A stretch of DNA of 64,000 nucleotides from Pseudonocardia sp. HH130630-07 (GCF_001698125.1 NZ_CP013855.1:186001-250000), one strand, 5' to 3'. Shown: positions 50,148 to 59,222, counted from the first letter of the stretch. Made by a program: numbers and translations. The notes: generated by a model from the letters alone, not told the origin.

Positions 50148-50729
50148 CTACTGCTTACCCGCCCGGCGCTGCAGTGCGTTGACCTTGAGCCCGTACATCA
50201 CGATGAGCAGCAACAGGGCGGTGATCACCTCTGAGGACGTGTGGCTGTCGAGTTCGGGCAGGAGTTCCTCCACCTCGTCGAGATCGGTTCTGGAGCCGGC
50301 TCGACGGTTGAACACCTGCCGGGCCAGCTCGTGCTCGCGATCGGTGCCCCGGAACGGGGTCATCGTGCGTACATCGAGTTCCGGCGGGATGGGGGCCCGG
50401 ACGAGGTCCTCGGGGTAGCGGGCCAGCAGGATCCCGAACGCGGTGTTCGCTGCGTGTGTGAGCAGCATCGATCCCAACGACAGCTGGTCGACGATCACCC
50501 ACAGCTCCTCCGCGGACGCGACGTCTTCCAGCGCGAACGGGACGGTGATGTCGAGGTCGATGCGCTCAAGCGCCTGTTCGATGTTGGTCAGGACTTTCTG
50601 CGGCGCCACCGTCATCCGGCCGTTCTCGCTGACACTGGCCCGGCTGTGGTCGTCGCTCCAGAATTCCCATGCCTCACGCAGGTTGTCGTCGAGGTGCTCG
50701 TGATCGCGGGACCCGCCGGGTTCAGCCAT
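50148..50729 (-). CDS. Hypothetical protein with C-terminal hydrophobic segment
   Basis: 193 residues, not recognised. Acidic, helical, with an internal ELWVIVDQLSLGSMLLTHAANTAFGILLARYP and a C-terminal hydrophobic helix (VITALLLLIVMYGLKVNAL) that could anchor it. Starts at ATG 50729. No clear ribosome site. Confidence 0.6.
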   Translation of the reverse strand: MAEPGGSRDHEHLDDNLREAWEFWSDDHSRASVSENGRMTVAPQKVLTNIEQALERIDLDITVPFALEDVASAEELWVIVDQLSLGSMLLTHAANTAFGILLARYPEDLVRAPIPPELDVRTMTPFRGTDREHELARQVFNRRAGSRTDLDEVEELLPELDSHTSSEVITALLLLIVMYGLKVNALQRRAGKQ

Positions 50730-50893
50730 GCCGCTGAGGGTGACGCTCAGCGGCGACGAGCACGCCCGATTGCGCAGATTTCCCCTCGGGCTCCGAGGGA
50801 GGACAGGTACCTCCCACGGGGAGTCGGGGCACGATCGACCCTCACGAAAAGCTCGCTACCAGCGAAGATGGAGACACAGCCGAGACGGTTTAA

Positions 50894-50941
50894 GGCGTCC
50901 CCGTAGGCGCCCTCGTAGACGTCCCTGTAGGCGCCCCTGTA
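50894..50941. repeat. Four 12-bp imperfect tandem repeats
   Basis: Units GGCGTCCCCGTA, GGCGCCCTCGTA, GACGTCCCTGTA and GGCGCCCCTGTA follow each other without gaps in a 287-bp region without genes (50730-51016). Iteron-like binding sites or slippage; nothing else stands out in that gap. Confidence 0.6.
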
Positions 50942-51016
50942 AACGCAGCACACTCGTCAGGTGGCTCGTACGTGGGCCGCGCTCGCACCGGCCGCTCGCC
51001 GTGGCGGCGCTGCGGC

Positions 51017-51241
51017 TCAGTGAGCGTCGCCCTGGCGGCGCACCCAGTGAGCGAGCAGCGGGCTGGGCACGTCGGCGTGCACGATCGGGACTCCGTCGAG
51101 TTCGTCGAGATCGGGGAGAAGGTCGGGCGGTAGGACCCAGGTGACGTCGTCGGCCAGGTCGTGGCGGCGCAGGCGGGACAGGACGGGTCGGCCCGCGCAC
51201 AACGAGCGGGCGACGACCTGCTGGTCGGCTTCCGTGCTCAT
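51017..51241 (-). CDS. Small hypothetical protein
   Basis: 74 residues, not recognised: LRRHDLADDVTWVLPPDLLPDLDELDGVPIVHADVP. ATG at 51241 overlaps the stop of the gene upstream (TCATG on the plus strand), so the two are coupled. Confidence 0.5.
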   Translation of the reverse strand: MSTEADQQVVARSLCAGRPVLSRLRRHDLADDVTWVLPPDLLPDLDELDGVPIVHADVPSPLLAHWVRRQGDAH

Positions 51242-51393
51242 GGCGCCAGTGTGGGCCGGGCGGTGCCGATTCCGGCGGCGACGCGCGGGCAGAGCTGCCC
51301 ACCGGTGCAGGCAGGGTCGGCGATGACGCAGCTCGGATCGCACCAGTGGTCTGTGCAGGTCACGGCGTGATACCGCCGCTGGGTCCAGCTCAC
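51238..51393 (-). CDS. Small cysteine-rich hypothetical protein
   Basis: 51 residues from GTG 51393. The CTDHWCDPSC and CTGGQLC cysteines with His resemble short zinc-binding proteins of actinobacterial plasmids and phages. Overlaps the next gene by 4 bp. Confidence 0.5.
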   Translation of the reverse strand: MSWTQRRYHAVTCTDHWCDPSCVIADPACTGGQLCPRVAAGIGTARPTLAP

Positions 51394-51737
51394 AGCCGCA
51401 GCTTGGCACGAGGTACCGACAGTTTCGCGGCCGATGCCGGATAGCTCATGCACGGGCTCGGCAGCGCACCACGCACGGCGAGCTGGTAGGGGTGCCGTTA
51501 AGGAACGTGTCACCAGGGGCAAAGTAGCGGCGTGTGATCGCGGGGGTGGTGGGGCGGCTCGTTCGGTCGGCGGGCCGGTCAGTAGTCGGCGGTGAGCAGG
51601 TCGAGTGCGCGAGCCGGCTCAGCGTCGGTGGCGCGGCGTGCGCTGGAGAGAGCGGGACGACCAGGTGCTCCGCTGCCGACGGGTCTTGCTCGACCCCGAT
51701 CAGAACCTTGACCGCGACCGCCGTCGACACGGACGCG
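51394..51737. other. Region without a supportable gene
   Basis: 344 bp. Open frames exist on both strands but lack ribosome sites and read as low-complexity. No repeat or dyad of note was seen. Confidence 0.5.
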
Positions 51738-53127
51738 TCAACCCTGTAGCGGATCGTTCAGCAGCCGTCCCGTCAGATCGCCGGGCAGTAGGCCGTGTTC
51801 GGCGAAGACCCGCCGCACGAGATCGCGGTAGTCGGGCTGAGCCAGGCCCTGGTCCTGAGCTCGGATTCCCTTCCAGGCGGCGACGGCATCGCGGGCCAGG
51901 TCCAGGACGACCTCGGGAGTGGTGATCCGGACGAACGGTTCGGCCACCGCCGCGGCGGTGGGTTCGGCCAGCGGGCGGGGGCTGATCAGCAGGACTGCAC
52001 TGGCCTCGGGGGTTGGCTCGCCGCGGTCGAGGGCGATCGTCTTGAGCTGGTCGTTGACCTGGCGGACCGTGTCGTGGGAGATCAGGGTCTGCGGTTTCTG
52101 TTCGCTCTTGGCTTCTAGAGCGAGCCACCACCTTCGCGGCCAGATCCAGGCGCTGTCGGTGCGTCCGTGCCCGGCGGGTTTGTACGACTCGGCGCCGAGC
52201 AGCGCGCCGAGGGTAGACAGTCCTCGCTCGTAGCGGCGAGCCTCGGTCTGGTCGAGAGCCGCGAGCAGCTCGGAGTGCTGCGCGGCCCACGCGGCGCCGG
52301 TCGCGGTGCGCGGTCCGATCTGCACGGCGGCGTCGACCGCGGCCTCGTCGAACTCGTCGAGGACACGCTCGTCCGAGGGCAGGGCGTGCGCTTCGCGCAG
52401 CCAAAGAGTGGAACGGGCCGCAGCGTGAGCCTTGCGCAGCAGGTCCAGTGCCGAGCTGCGCAGCGTGGCGTCGTCAGCGTCCTCGGCGTGCTGTCCGAGC
52501 CATGCGGCGGCCAGGTAGGTCCAGAACGCCCGGTACCCGGCAAGTTCCGGTGACCGCAACGCGGCCGCAACGTCGAGCGCCTTGCGGCTCGCTGTGGGCA
52601 GGTCGCCCGCCCACAGCGCGTCGAGTGCACGTACCTCGTGGCGGGCGGCCGTGGCGAGCTCGGTGTTCTCCGCCGGGTCGGCGACCCTGGCCGAGCGGCG
52701 CGCGTCGAGTAGGTCCGGCTCAGCCTGCTCCAGCCATGCTGTGTCCTGGCCGAGGAACGAGCCGATGAACTCGCGCAGCTCGTCCGGCTCCACGGAGCTG
52801 TTCTGGCGGCCGAACCCGATCTCGGCCTGCAAGTCCGGGTGCAGCGCGGTGCGGACGTCCGGGCTGGCCAGGAAGCGCGTCAGCAGATCTCCGAGCACCA
52901 CGACCACGCTGTAGTCCGACATACCCCGTGTGCAGCGCCCGGCGCCCTGCACCACCCGGGTGCGCTGGCGCTCCCGCAGCACCCGCCCGGCGAGCAGAGT
53001 CTCGGACAGAAACCGCTCCTGCAGGTGCGCGCCGCGCGGCATCCCGTCCAGGACGGTCACCCGGCACTCAGCGTCGGGCAGGTCGAGCCCGTCGTAGCGG
53101 TTGGCCAGCACGAGTACCCCGCTGGGC
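51738..53127 (-). pseudogene. DinG/Rad3-like DEAD helicase, 5' part removed by an IS
   Basis: About 460 C-terminal residues remain. The segment next to the IS carries helicase C-domain motifs: NRYDGLDLPDAECRV (motif V-like), LLAGRVLRERQRTRVVQGAGRCTRG (motif VI, QxxGRxxR). The rest is a long unknown C-terminal domain (WIWPRRWWLALEAKSEQKP). Motifs I to IV, including the ATP-binding site, are gone. The DNA on the far side of the IS (54058 on) is not the missing half, so a deletion or rearrangement has occurred. Before disruption this was probably a large accessory helicase of the element, possibly a defence protein. Confidence 0.72.
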
Positions 53128-53130
53128 TTA

Positions 53131-54054
53131 GAGTGTGTTTGAGAAGGGTTGGCGTGTCTGCGTGACCACAGGCCCGTGGTGATCCACTGTGGGTGGTGAT
53201 GACTCGACGTCGTAGGCGGTACCCGTCGGACACCAGTGACGAGCAGTGGGCGGTGGTCGAGCTTTTGTTGCCCGCGCCGGAGACCGGAGGGCGCCCGGAG
53301 AAGCATCCGCGTCGTGACGTGGTGGATGCGATCCTCTACGTGGTCCGGGCCGGATGCGCGTGGCGGGCGCTACCGGCGGACTTCCCGCCCTGGCAGAGGG
53401 TGTACTGGTACTTCAACCGGTGGGAGCGGCAGCGGGTCACCGAGAAGATCCTGCCCATCGTGCGCGGGCAGGTCGGGTGGCCGAAGGGCGTGATCCCGAG
53501 CCGAGCGCGGGGATCATCGACTCCCAGAGCGTCAAAGGGTCCGACACCGTCGGCACCCAGTCGCGCGGCTACGATGCCGGGAAGAAGGTCAACGGCCGGA
53601 AGCGGTTCATCGTCACCGACACACTCGGGTTGCTGCTGACGGTGATGGTCTGCTCGGCCGGGCGCCAGGACCGTGACGGCGCGAAGACCGCGCTGCTCGG
53701 CGCCTACCTGGCCACCGCGGTGCGGTTCATCTTCGCCGACGCCGGCTTCGCCGGACGCCTGGTCGACTGGGCACAGACCTTCCTGCGCACAACGATCGAG
53801 ATCGTGCGTAAACCCGCAGGCCAGCGAGGTTTCGTGGTCATCCCGCGCCGGTGGGCGGTCGAACGCAGCCTGGCGTGGCTGACCGCCCACCGCCGGCTGG
53901 CCCGCGACTACGAACGCCACCCGGCCACCTCCGAAGCCATGATCCGCTGGGCCGCGATCAACACCATGACCCGCCGCCTCGCCCGCGGCGGACCCGCCAC
54001 CCGGCAGCAACGACGCAGGTTCACGCCTACAACCCGATCTTCTCAAACACGCTC
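53131..54054 (+). mobile_element. IS5-family element, copy 2 (decayed)
   Basis: Ends GAGTGTGTTTGAGAAG (53131-53146) and its reverse-complement form to 54054, nearly the same as copy 1 (19648-20570). TTA/TAA borders the ends, and GGC lies three bases outside on both sides. It sits at the broken end of the helicase gene. Confidence 0.78.
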
Positions 54055-54057
54055 TAA
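53199..54057 (+). pseudogene. IS5-family transposase, frameshifted and stop-loss
   Basis: Frame 1 from 53199 matches copy 1 up to VRGQVG, then a one-base deletion near 53470-53485 shifts the frame; the second frame resumes GRDPEPSAGIIDSQSVKG and keeps the DDE residues (FIFADAGFAG, RRWAVERSLAW). The stop codon of copy 1 (TGA) has become CGA here, so the frame runs through the IS end into flanking DNA. Two lesions make it inactive. Confidence 0.8.
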
Positions 54058-54088
54058 GGCTGTTGCTCGGGCAGGTTCTTCACGGCGA

Positions 54089-55108
54089 TCACGGGCTTCC
54101 CTCAAGCAGGGCGATGATCTGTTCGTTGAGTGCGTCGGCGCTGTCGGCGACGTCATCGAGGAGGGTGCGAGCCTCATCCAGGCTGGGTGCTTCTCGGACC
54201 GCGGTAGTCGGCGCGAGAGCGGCTACACTCCACGCCTGAGCGTGACGACTCGGCGTGTCGTGCTCGTATGGCCGTGATGCGCGAGCGGCGGCGAGCGCGA
54301 GCCGGGTACGGATGGAGCGCGCGGTGATGGCGCGGTAGTCGTCGTGCCAGCCGTAACGGTCAATCGCTGGCAGGAGAGTGGAGGCGGCGCGCCATCGCTG
54401 CGGCCCTCGGCATTCATGGCGGTGCGGGTCAGTGGTGTTCGGGGCGCGGGCGTTGGTGAGGTCCATGCGTGCCGATCCGCGCCCCAGCCCGTCGAGGATG
54501 CCGAGGATCTCCAGCCAGCGCACAACTGCGCAGGCCGGGCAGCGTCGCGGGTCGACATCGACGGGCACTGCCTGCTCACAGACCCGCACACGATCTGCGC
54601 CGATGGCGACCACCTCGGGTCCCAGCTCGCGGGCGCGTGCCTGCGGCAGGTTCAGGATCAAGGTGGTGACGACAAGAAACGCATCTCGCCGGCCGTGTAG
54701 CCCGTGTGGCCAGCCGCGGGTCGCGCAGGCGGCGATCATCTCGCTCGGGTCGGGGCTGTCGGCGCGAGCAGTCCGCGGGCGCGGTATCGAGACCGGTAGC
54801 GCCGCGGGTCTGGCCTCCGGGCGTGGGAGCAGGTGCCCGGCCTGGCGGTGAGCGGCAGCGATCGCACGCACCCGCCGCGCCTGGGTGGCCGGGCGTGCCG
54901 GCAGCGCGGCGAAGAACCCGGCCAGCGCGGTCACCGTGGCCGGCAAGGCTGGCTGCCCGGTCGCCGCGGCGTAGTCACAGAACAGCGTCCATTCCCGGCT
55001 GTAGCCGGCACCGGCGGTCTGCCGGGTCGGTTCTGCGTCGGTCGCCGGGCTGACCCGATCGGCAACTGGTCGATCAGCGTCGTCAGGGGCCGTGGTCATC
55101 GGACTCAC
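54089..55108 (-). CDS. Tyrosine-recombinase-like partner protein lacking catalytic residues
   Basis: 339 residues. The N-terminal half resembles the SAM-like core-binding domain of tyrosine recombinases (SREWTLFCDYAAATGQPALPATVTALAGFFAAL, QARRVRAIAAAHRQAGH) and HGLHGRRDAFLVVTTLILNLP is placed like the first catalytic block. No HxxR box or Tyr-containing end is present. GTG at 55108 overlaps the stop of the active recombinase gene by 4 bp, so the two are made together. It may be a DNA-binding partner of the recombinase. Confidence 0.65.
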   Translation of the reverse strand: MSPMTTAPDDADRPVADRVSPATDAEPTRQTAGAGYSREWTLFCDYAAATGQPALPATVTALAGFFAALPARPATQARRVRAIAAAHRQAGHLLPRPEARPAALPVSIPRPRTARADSPDPSEMIAACATRGWPHGLHGRRDAFLVVTTLILNLPQARARELGPEVVAIGADRVRVCEQAVPVDVDPRRCPACAVVRWLEILGILDGLGRGSARMDLTNARAPNTTDPHRHECRGPQRWRAASTLLPAIDRYGWHDDYRAITARSIRTRLALAAARASRPYEHDTPSRHAQAWSVAALAPTTAVREAPSLDEARTLLDDVADSADALNEQIIALLEGSP

Positions 55109-56406
55109 AACCCCAGCCGGGTGACGGCGTTCCCGAGGAGTGGGGCGTGGTCGCGATCGTAGGTCTCGACCATGGCGTCGCTGCTGTGACGTGTCTGGCG
55201 GCGCACGGAGCGGTGGTCGGCGCCGTTGCGGCGGGCGGTGGTGACGAACCCGGCGCGCAGCGAGTGGAACCCCGTCGGGCCTGGCAGGCCCGCGGCCTCG
55301 GCGCGGCGACGGACCATGGCGTGCAGGGCATCTCCGGTCATCGAGGTGTCGGTGAGGGTGCCGCCGCGGCGGATCGCCCGCAGCAGCGGCGCGTCGCCGA
55401 CCAGCGCGGGCACCGGTGCGCGCAACGACAGGGGTCTCTGGCCGGGATCATCCGCGGTGACGCTTTCGATCGGTGCAGCCGTGTCGGCAGCGGCGGTGGG
55501 GTCGGGGTGGTCGAACAGGTGCGCCAGGTCGGGCCAGGCTGGGGTGGCCAGGACGGTGCGCATCAGGGCTGGGCGCCCGTGCGGGCCGGCGGCGAGTAGC
55601 TGCATCCAGCGCAGTACCGCGCAGGGCGGGCAGGTCCCGGCCCGGGTCCCGTAGGGCAGCACCACGGTGGCTCCGCGACCGGTCTGGTCGGTCTTGGACC
55701 GGGTGATGTGCACGTGCAGCCCGTCGACCGGGTGGAAGGTCACGTCGGCGGCGGTGAGGGCGGCGAGCTCGCTGCGACGTAGCGCGCCGGTGAGGCCGAT
55801 CAGCAGTGCGGCGGCGTCGCGGGCGGCGATCAGCCCACCGGGCCAGGTCCCGAACTCCATGTCTGCGAGCACGGTGCGCAGGTCGTCCAGGAGGAGTGGG
55901 CGCATCTGGTGGGTGGTGTGGGCGCGGGCTCGTTTGATGCCGGTCAGCACGGCACCGACCGCTGGGTCGCGGGTCGGGGACGGGTGGCCGGCGTCGTGGT
56001 GGGCGGCGGCGATCGCGGCCAGGCGCCGGCCCATCGTGGCCGGGGAGTACACCGCCTGTCCGGCGGGGGTGCGGGTGGCTTCGAGGTCGGCCAGGTAGAG
56101 CCGCACGGTGTCCACCGCCGCCGGCAGGGCTTCCAGACCCGCTGCGGCGCACCAGCGGGCGAAGTGCGCCCGGTCCCCGGCGTAGGCGTGCCGGGTGCGC
56201 GGTGCCCGCGCGGCGGTGGCGTGGGCGTCGGCGCGGGCGGCCAGCGCCGCGAGGGAGGCGGCCCGGGCCGCGGCGGCCGCGACCCCACTGGGCAGCACCG
56301 CGGTGTCGGGCTGGGTGTCGGGCTGGGTGTCGGGCTCGGTCGTGGCGCCCGCTACAGGGCCCAGTTCAGGGTCCGGGCGGGTGTCGGCGGCCTTCCCCAC
56401 GCTCAT
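55105..56406 (-). CDS. Tyrosine recombinase (integrase)
   Basis: 433 residues. The N-terminal 60 are disordered, with a short repeat (DTQPDTQPDT); the core-binding domain follows (RHAYAGDRAHFARWCAAAGLEALPA). Catalytic residues: Arg in LTGALRRSELAAL, Lys in ITRSKTDQ, HxxR in FHSLRAGF, His in RQTRHSSDAM and the nucleophile Tyr in VETYDRDH. ATG at 56406 with AGGAGG upstream. It could integrate or resolve the element. No tRNA target is visible nearby. Confidence 0.87.
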   Translation of the reverse strand: MSVGKAADTRPDPELGPVAGATTEPDTQPDTQPDTAVLPSGVAAAAARAASLAALAARADAHATAARAPRTRHAYAGDRAHFARWCAAAGLEALPAAVDTVRLYLADLEATRTPAGQAVYSPATMGRRLAAIAAAHHDAGHPSPTRDPAVGAVLTGIKRARAHTTHQMRPLLLDDLRTVLADMEFGTWPGGLIAARDAAALLIGLTGALRRSELAALTAADVTFHPVDGLHVHITRSKTDQTGRGATVVLPYGTRAGTCPPCAVLRWMQLLAAGPHGRPALMRTVLATPAWPDLAHLFDHPDPTAAADTAAPIESVTADDPGQRPLSLRAPVPALVGDAPLLRAIRRGGTLTDTSMTGDALHAMVRRRAEAAGLPGPTGFHSLRAGFVTTARRNGADHRSVRRQTRHSSDAMVETYDRDHAPLLGNAVTRLGL

Positions 56407-56442
56407 CCGGGCCCCCTCCTGGACATGGACCTGCACCCGCGT

Positions 56443-56480
56443 CTACGGGATAGGTCAGATAACCGGAGATTATCGTAGGT
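56443..56480. promoter_or_regulatory. AT-rich dyad upstream of the recombinase gene
   Basis: GATAA-CCGGAGA-TTATC (56458-56474), nested in CTACG / CGTAG (56443 and 56475), 37-74 bp upstream of the recombinase start. It is the only AT-rich dyad in this stretch; a recombination core or an operator are both possible. The remaining 56481-56690 shows nothing. Confidence 0.4.
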
Positions 56481-56708
56481 CTCAATCCACGGGGCGGAAG
56501 CGACCAGGGGGCGTGTTCCGGCACCCGCGCAGCGGGGGCTCGATGGCCTCGGATCCGGGCTCCTGCAACGGCCCTGACCTGTGGTTCTATGCAGTTCGAG
56601 GGCGGTCGGCGTTCGCGTGAGCGACGCCTCGGGCGACCTGACGCGCCGCCCCTGGCCGGGATCTGACGTCTGTAGCCGCCCTGCTCACGTTGCGATACAA
56701 TGCGATAC

Positions 56709-57011
56709 ATGGTGGGCGATCTCTGGTGGCGGGATCAGGACGCCGACTACATCCGGCGACGCGGCGAGCGCTACCCGGGAGCGACGGGGATCGAACCGGG
56801 CTGGACGCTCGAAGCCGCGCAGGACCCCCGACGGATCGTGCGCGACCCGGATCCGAGAAGCCGCAGCGCCGCACTGCGGATCATCGGCTACTCACCGACC
56901 GCGGGATTCGTGCTCACGGTGATCGCCACCCGGGCCCACCACGCCGGCGTCACCGCGTGGAAGACCAGCGGAGCCGACCTGCGCTCCTACCAACGACAGG
57001 AGGGCCCATGA
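56709..57011 (+). CDS. Toxin-like protein (BrnT/RelE-like fold suspected)
   Basis: 100 residues from ATG 56709 (a second ATG, 56700, is in frame). The pattern IEPGWTLEAAQDPRRIVRDPDPRSRSAALRIIGYSPTAGFVLTVIATR...TAWKTSGADLRSY matches small actinobacterial proteins that pair with an RHH antitoxin. Its stop overlaps the partner start (ATGA). The 10-bp direct repeat TGCGATACA(A/T), at 56691-56710, spans a TACAAT -10-like box and the start, so it may be the autoregulatory operator. Family assignment is tentative. Confidence 0.6.
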   Translation: MVGDLWWRDQDADYIRRRGERYPGATGIEPGWTLEAAQDPRRIVRDPDPRSRSAALRIIGYSPTAGFVLTVIATRAHHAGVTAWKTSGADLRSYQRQEGP

Positions 57012-57331
57012 CCACCAACGACGATCGCCACTCCCACATCGACGCAGAGGTGGCCGCTGTCCGCGCCGACTACGCCGAAGAGGAAGCCGAGGCCGCGGAG
57101 ACCGAGATCGCCGAGCGCACCGCAGCCCTGGACGTGCCTCTGAACCTGCGCATCGACCGCGACCTCGACGCGCAACTCAGGCAACGGGCCGCCGCCGCGC
57201 AGATCCCCACCTCGGCGCTGGTGCGACGCCTGCTGCGCGCCGCCGTGCACGAGCACGCCGCCCCGGTGCTCACCGTGGAACAGGTCGAAGCCATCGCCCG
57301 CCGAGTACTCGCCGACACCGCCAACAGCTGA
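57008..57331 (+). CDS. Ribbon-helix-helix antitoxin-like protein
   Basis: 107 residues. An acidic, helical N terminus is followed by an RHH core: LDVPLNLRIDRDLDAQLRQRAAAAQIPTSALVRRLLRAAV (strand, helix, turn, helix), then a helical tail. Coupled to the upstream toxin-like gene by ATGA overlap. In BrnTA-like modules the toxin gene also comes first, which fits this order. Confidence 0.68.
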   Translation: MTTNDDRHSHIDAEVAAVRADYAEEEAEAAETEIAERTAALDVPLNLRIDRDLDAQLRQRAAAAQIPTSALVRRLLRAAVHEHAAPVLTVEQVEAIARRVLADTANS

Positions 57332-57379
57332 CCAGTCTGGCGTCAGCTTGAAATCGAACAGATGTGCGATGCTGTTGGG

Positions 57380-57676
57380 GTGGTGAATGAGCCGCCCGCT
57401 CAGCGGCGCGCGTCCCAGCTCCGGGAGAACCGCGACCGCACACACGAGGCAGCGCAGAAGCTTCGCCACCGCATCAACGTCGGTCGTTACGCCGGGCTCC
57501 GGCACCCGGATGAGCTCTACGTCCTCGCCGCGATGCTCGAAGCCTGCGCATTCGAGATGGACCGGTTGCCGTCGCAGACCGGGCGCGCCGCGCTCGCCGC
57601 GGTGCGGGAGCTGCTCGACGATGACCTGGAGAAGGCGGGGCACGTGGAGCCGCTCTCCGCCGGGGACGGCCACTGA
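57380..57676 (+). CDS. Small hypothetical protein
   Basis: 98 residues, GTG at 57380 or 57383. Helical with many Arg/Glu (RRASQLRENRDRTHEAAQKLRHRI, DELYVLAAMLEACAFEMDRLP). Not recognised. Followed after 13 bp by another small gene. Confidence 0.55.
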   Translation: MVNEPPAQRRASQLRENRDRTHEAAQKLRHRINVGRYAGLRHPDELYVLAAMLEACAFEMDRLPSQTGRAALAAVRELLDDDLEKAGHVEPLSAGDGH

Positions 57677-57689
57677 GGAGAGGAACGAC

Positions 57690-57875
57690 ATGTCCGACGA
57701 CCAGCAGGCCTCTACTCCGACGGTTCGGTCCCGCGCCCTCGCTGCCGGGATCACCGAGGAACGGCTCCAGAAGCACTTCGACCGCGGAGCGGTCCTGCTC
57801 AACGGGGTCCTAGTGGCAGACCTGGACACCCCGGCACCAGTGGGGACGTCCCGGGTGAACTTCGGCGGGCAGTAG
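57690..57875 (+). CDS. Small hypothetical protein
   Basis: 61 residues; ATG at 57690 follows GAGGAGAGGAAC. Contains SRALAAGITEERLQKHFDRGAVLLNGVLVADLDTPAPVGT, a pattern with S4-like character. Short proteins of this kind occur next to plasmid genes; function unknown. Confidence 0.6.
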   Translation: MSDDQQASTPTVRSRALAAGITEERLQKHFDRGAVLLNGVLVADLDTPAPVGTSRVNFGGQ

Positions 57876-57975
57876 ACCACCACCCCGGCCGCCGGTGACC
57901 TGCCGAAACATATGGTGACGCCCCGATTCGTCGGGGTGAGCCGGTAACCTACGAGGTGCTCAGGAGGTGGGACCG

Positions 57976-59073
57976 ATGACCAGCCGCCCGGAGGGCGACC
58001 TGTCGATCGACCAGGTACGCGCGCACCGCAAGACCATGATCGACGTAGGGCGGAGATTGCCCGGGAGTCCGCTGGCCGAGACCGCGGCCCAGCTACGCGC
58101 GGCCGGGCTAGCCGAGCCGCTCACCAGGGCCCCGATCATCGTCGACACCGATCTGGGCGGGGACGCCGACGACGCCCTGGCGCTGGTCGCGGCCGCCCGG
58201 CACCAGCCCGACCTGGCGTTGGTGCTGACCGCGGACGAGACCGGGCCCGAGCAGGGCTACGGACAGCGGGCGCGGTTCGCCCGCCACCTGCTCGACACCG
58301 TCGGCCGCCGCGATGTCGCGGTCGCCGCCGGCGCGACCGCGGGGCGCACTGACTACTTCTGCGTCGCCGACCTCATCCCCGCCTCCGTCCCGGCGGTGCA
58401 CGGCGGCCGTGACGCGGTCCTGGCCGCCGTGGCCGAGGTCGCTGGGCAGTCGGAGGGGCCGATCCGCTGGGTCGGGATGGCGCCCCTGTCGAACCTGGCC
58501 GAGGTGTGTGACCACCTGCCTGAGATCGCCGCCCGGCTGCAGGTGACCCAGATGGGCGGCGCGATCGACTACCGGCGCCCTGAGCGCGCCGAGCACAACA
58601 TCCGGCTCGACGTCGACGCCGCACGCCGCGTCCTGACCGCCGTGGGCGACGGGCGCCTGGCGAAGCCGCGGTTCGTCATCTCCGATGTCACCTTCACCGA
58701 CCAGATAGCTGTCCACGCCGCGCACCCGCTGCACCAGCGCCTGGCCGCGGCCAGCGAGCCGTGGGCCCGGCTGCTGGCCGATCACCTCGATCGCTGGTAT
58801 GCCGCGCACCACGCCTCGACGCTGCAGCACGACGCGCTGACCCTGTCGGCCGCGCTGGGGCTGCCGTTCGTGCGCGCGGCCACGACCCGCATCGCGATGG
58901 ACGAGAGCGGCCGCTGGACCCGGGACGAGGACGGGACCGCGCTGAGGCTGAGCCGCAGCGCCGACTACCCGGCGTTCATGACCTGGCTGGCCGAGGCCCT
59001 CGACCCGACCGTGGAGCCCGCGGCCGCGCCGGCCACCGCCGCAGCTTCGTCCGGCGTGCGGCGGCCGGCCTGA
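57976..59073 (+). CDS. Nucleoside hydrolase (IUNH family)
   Basis: 365 residues. The calcium-site motif of nucleoside N-ribohydrolases is seen as IIVDTDLGGDADDALAL near residue 50, followed by TGPEQGYGQRARFARHLLD; WVGMAPLSNLAEV and EHNIRLDVDAARRVL are further family blocks, and the C-terminal active-site part DALTLSAAL (D preceding) supports it. Cleaves ribonucleosides to base and ribose, or a related glycosidic substrate. ATG at 57976 has AGGAGG at 57962-57967. It stands alone. Confidence 0.82.
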   Translation: MTSRPEGDLSIDQVRAHRKTMIDVGRRLPGSPLAETAAQLRAAGLAEPLTRAPIIVDTDLGGDADDALALVAAARHQPDLALVLTADETGPEQGYGQRARFARHLLDTVGRRDVAVAAGATAGRTDYFCVADLIPASVPAVHGGRDAVLAAVAEVAGQSEGPIRWVGMAPLSNLAEVCDHLPEIAARLQVTQMGGAIDYRRPERAEHNIRLDVDAARRVLTAVGDGRLAKPRFVISDVTFTDQIAVHAAHPLHQRLAAASEPWARLLADHLDRWYAAHHASTLQHDALTLSAALGLPFVRAATTRIAMDESGRWTRDEDGTALRLSRSADYPAFMTWLAEALDPTVEPAAAPATAAASSGVRRPA

Positions 59074-59222
59074 GCACTCCACGCCCCGGCAGCCCCGGCG
59101 GCCCCGCCGATCTTGCCGCGATCCACCGTACCTATGAACTCCGCTCCACCGACGAGCAGGAGGCTGTGTGCGGACGGAGCTGACCTCCGGATGGCTCTCA
59201 TGGCGGCGACGCTAGGAAGGAG

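Noticed and set aside
50856-50953. CRISPR-like repeat array
   Set aside because: The units are 12 bp, contiguous and without spacers, so this is a simple tandem repeat.
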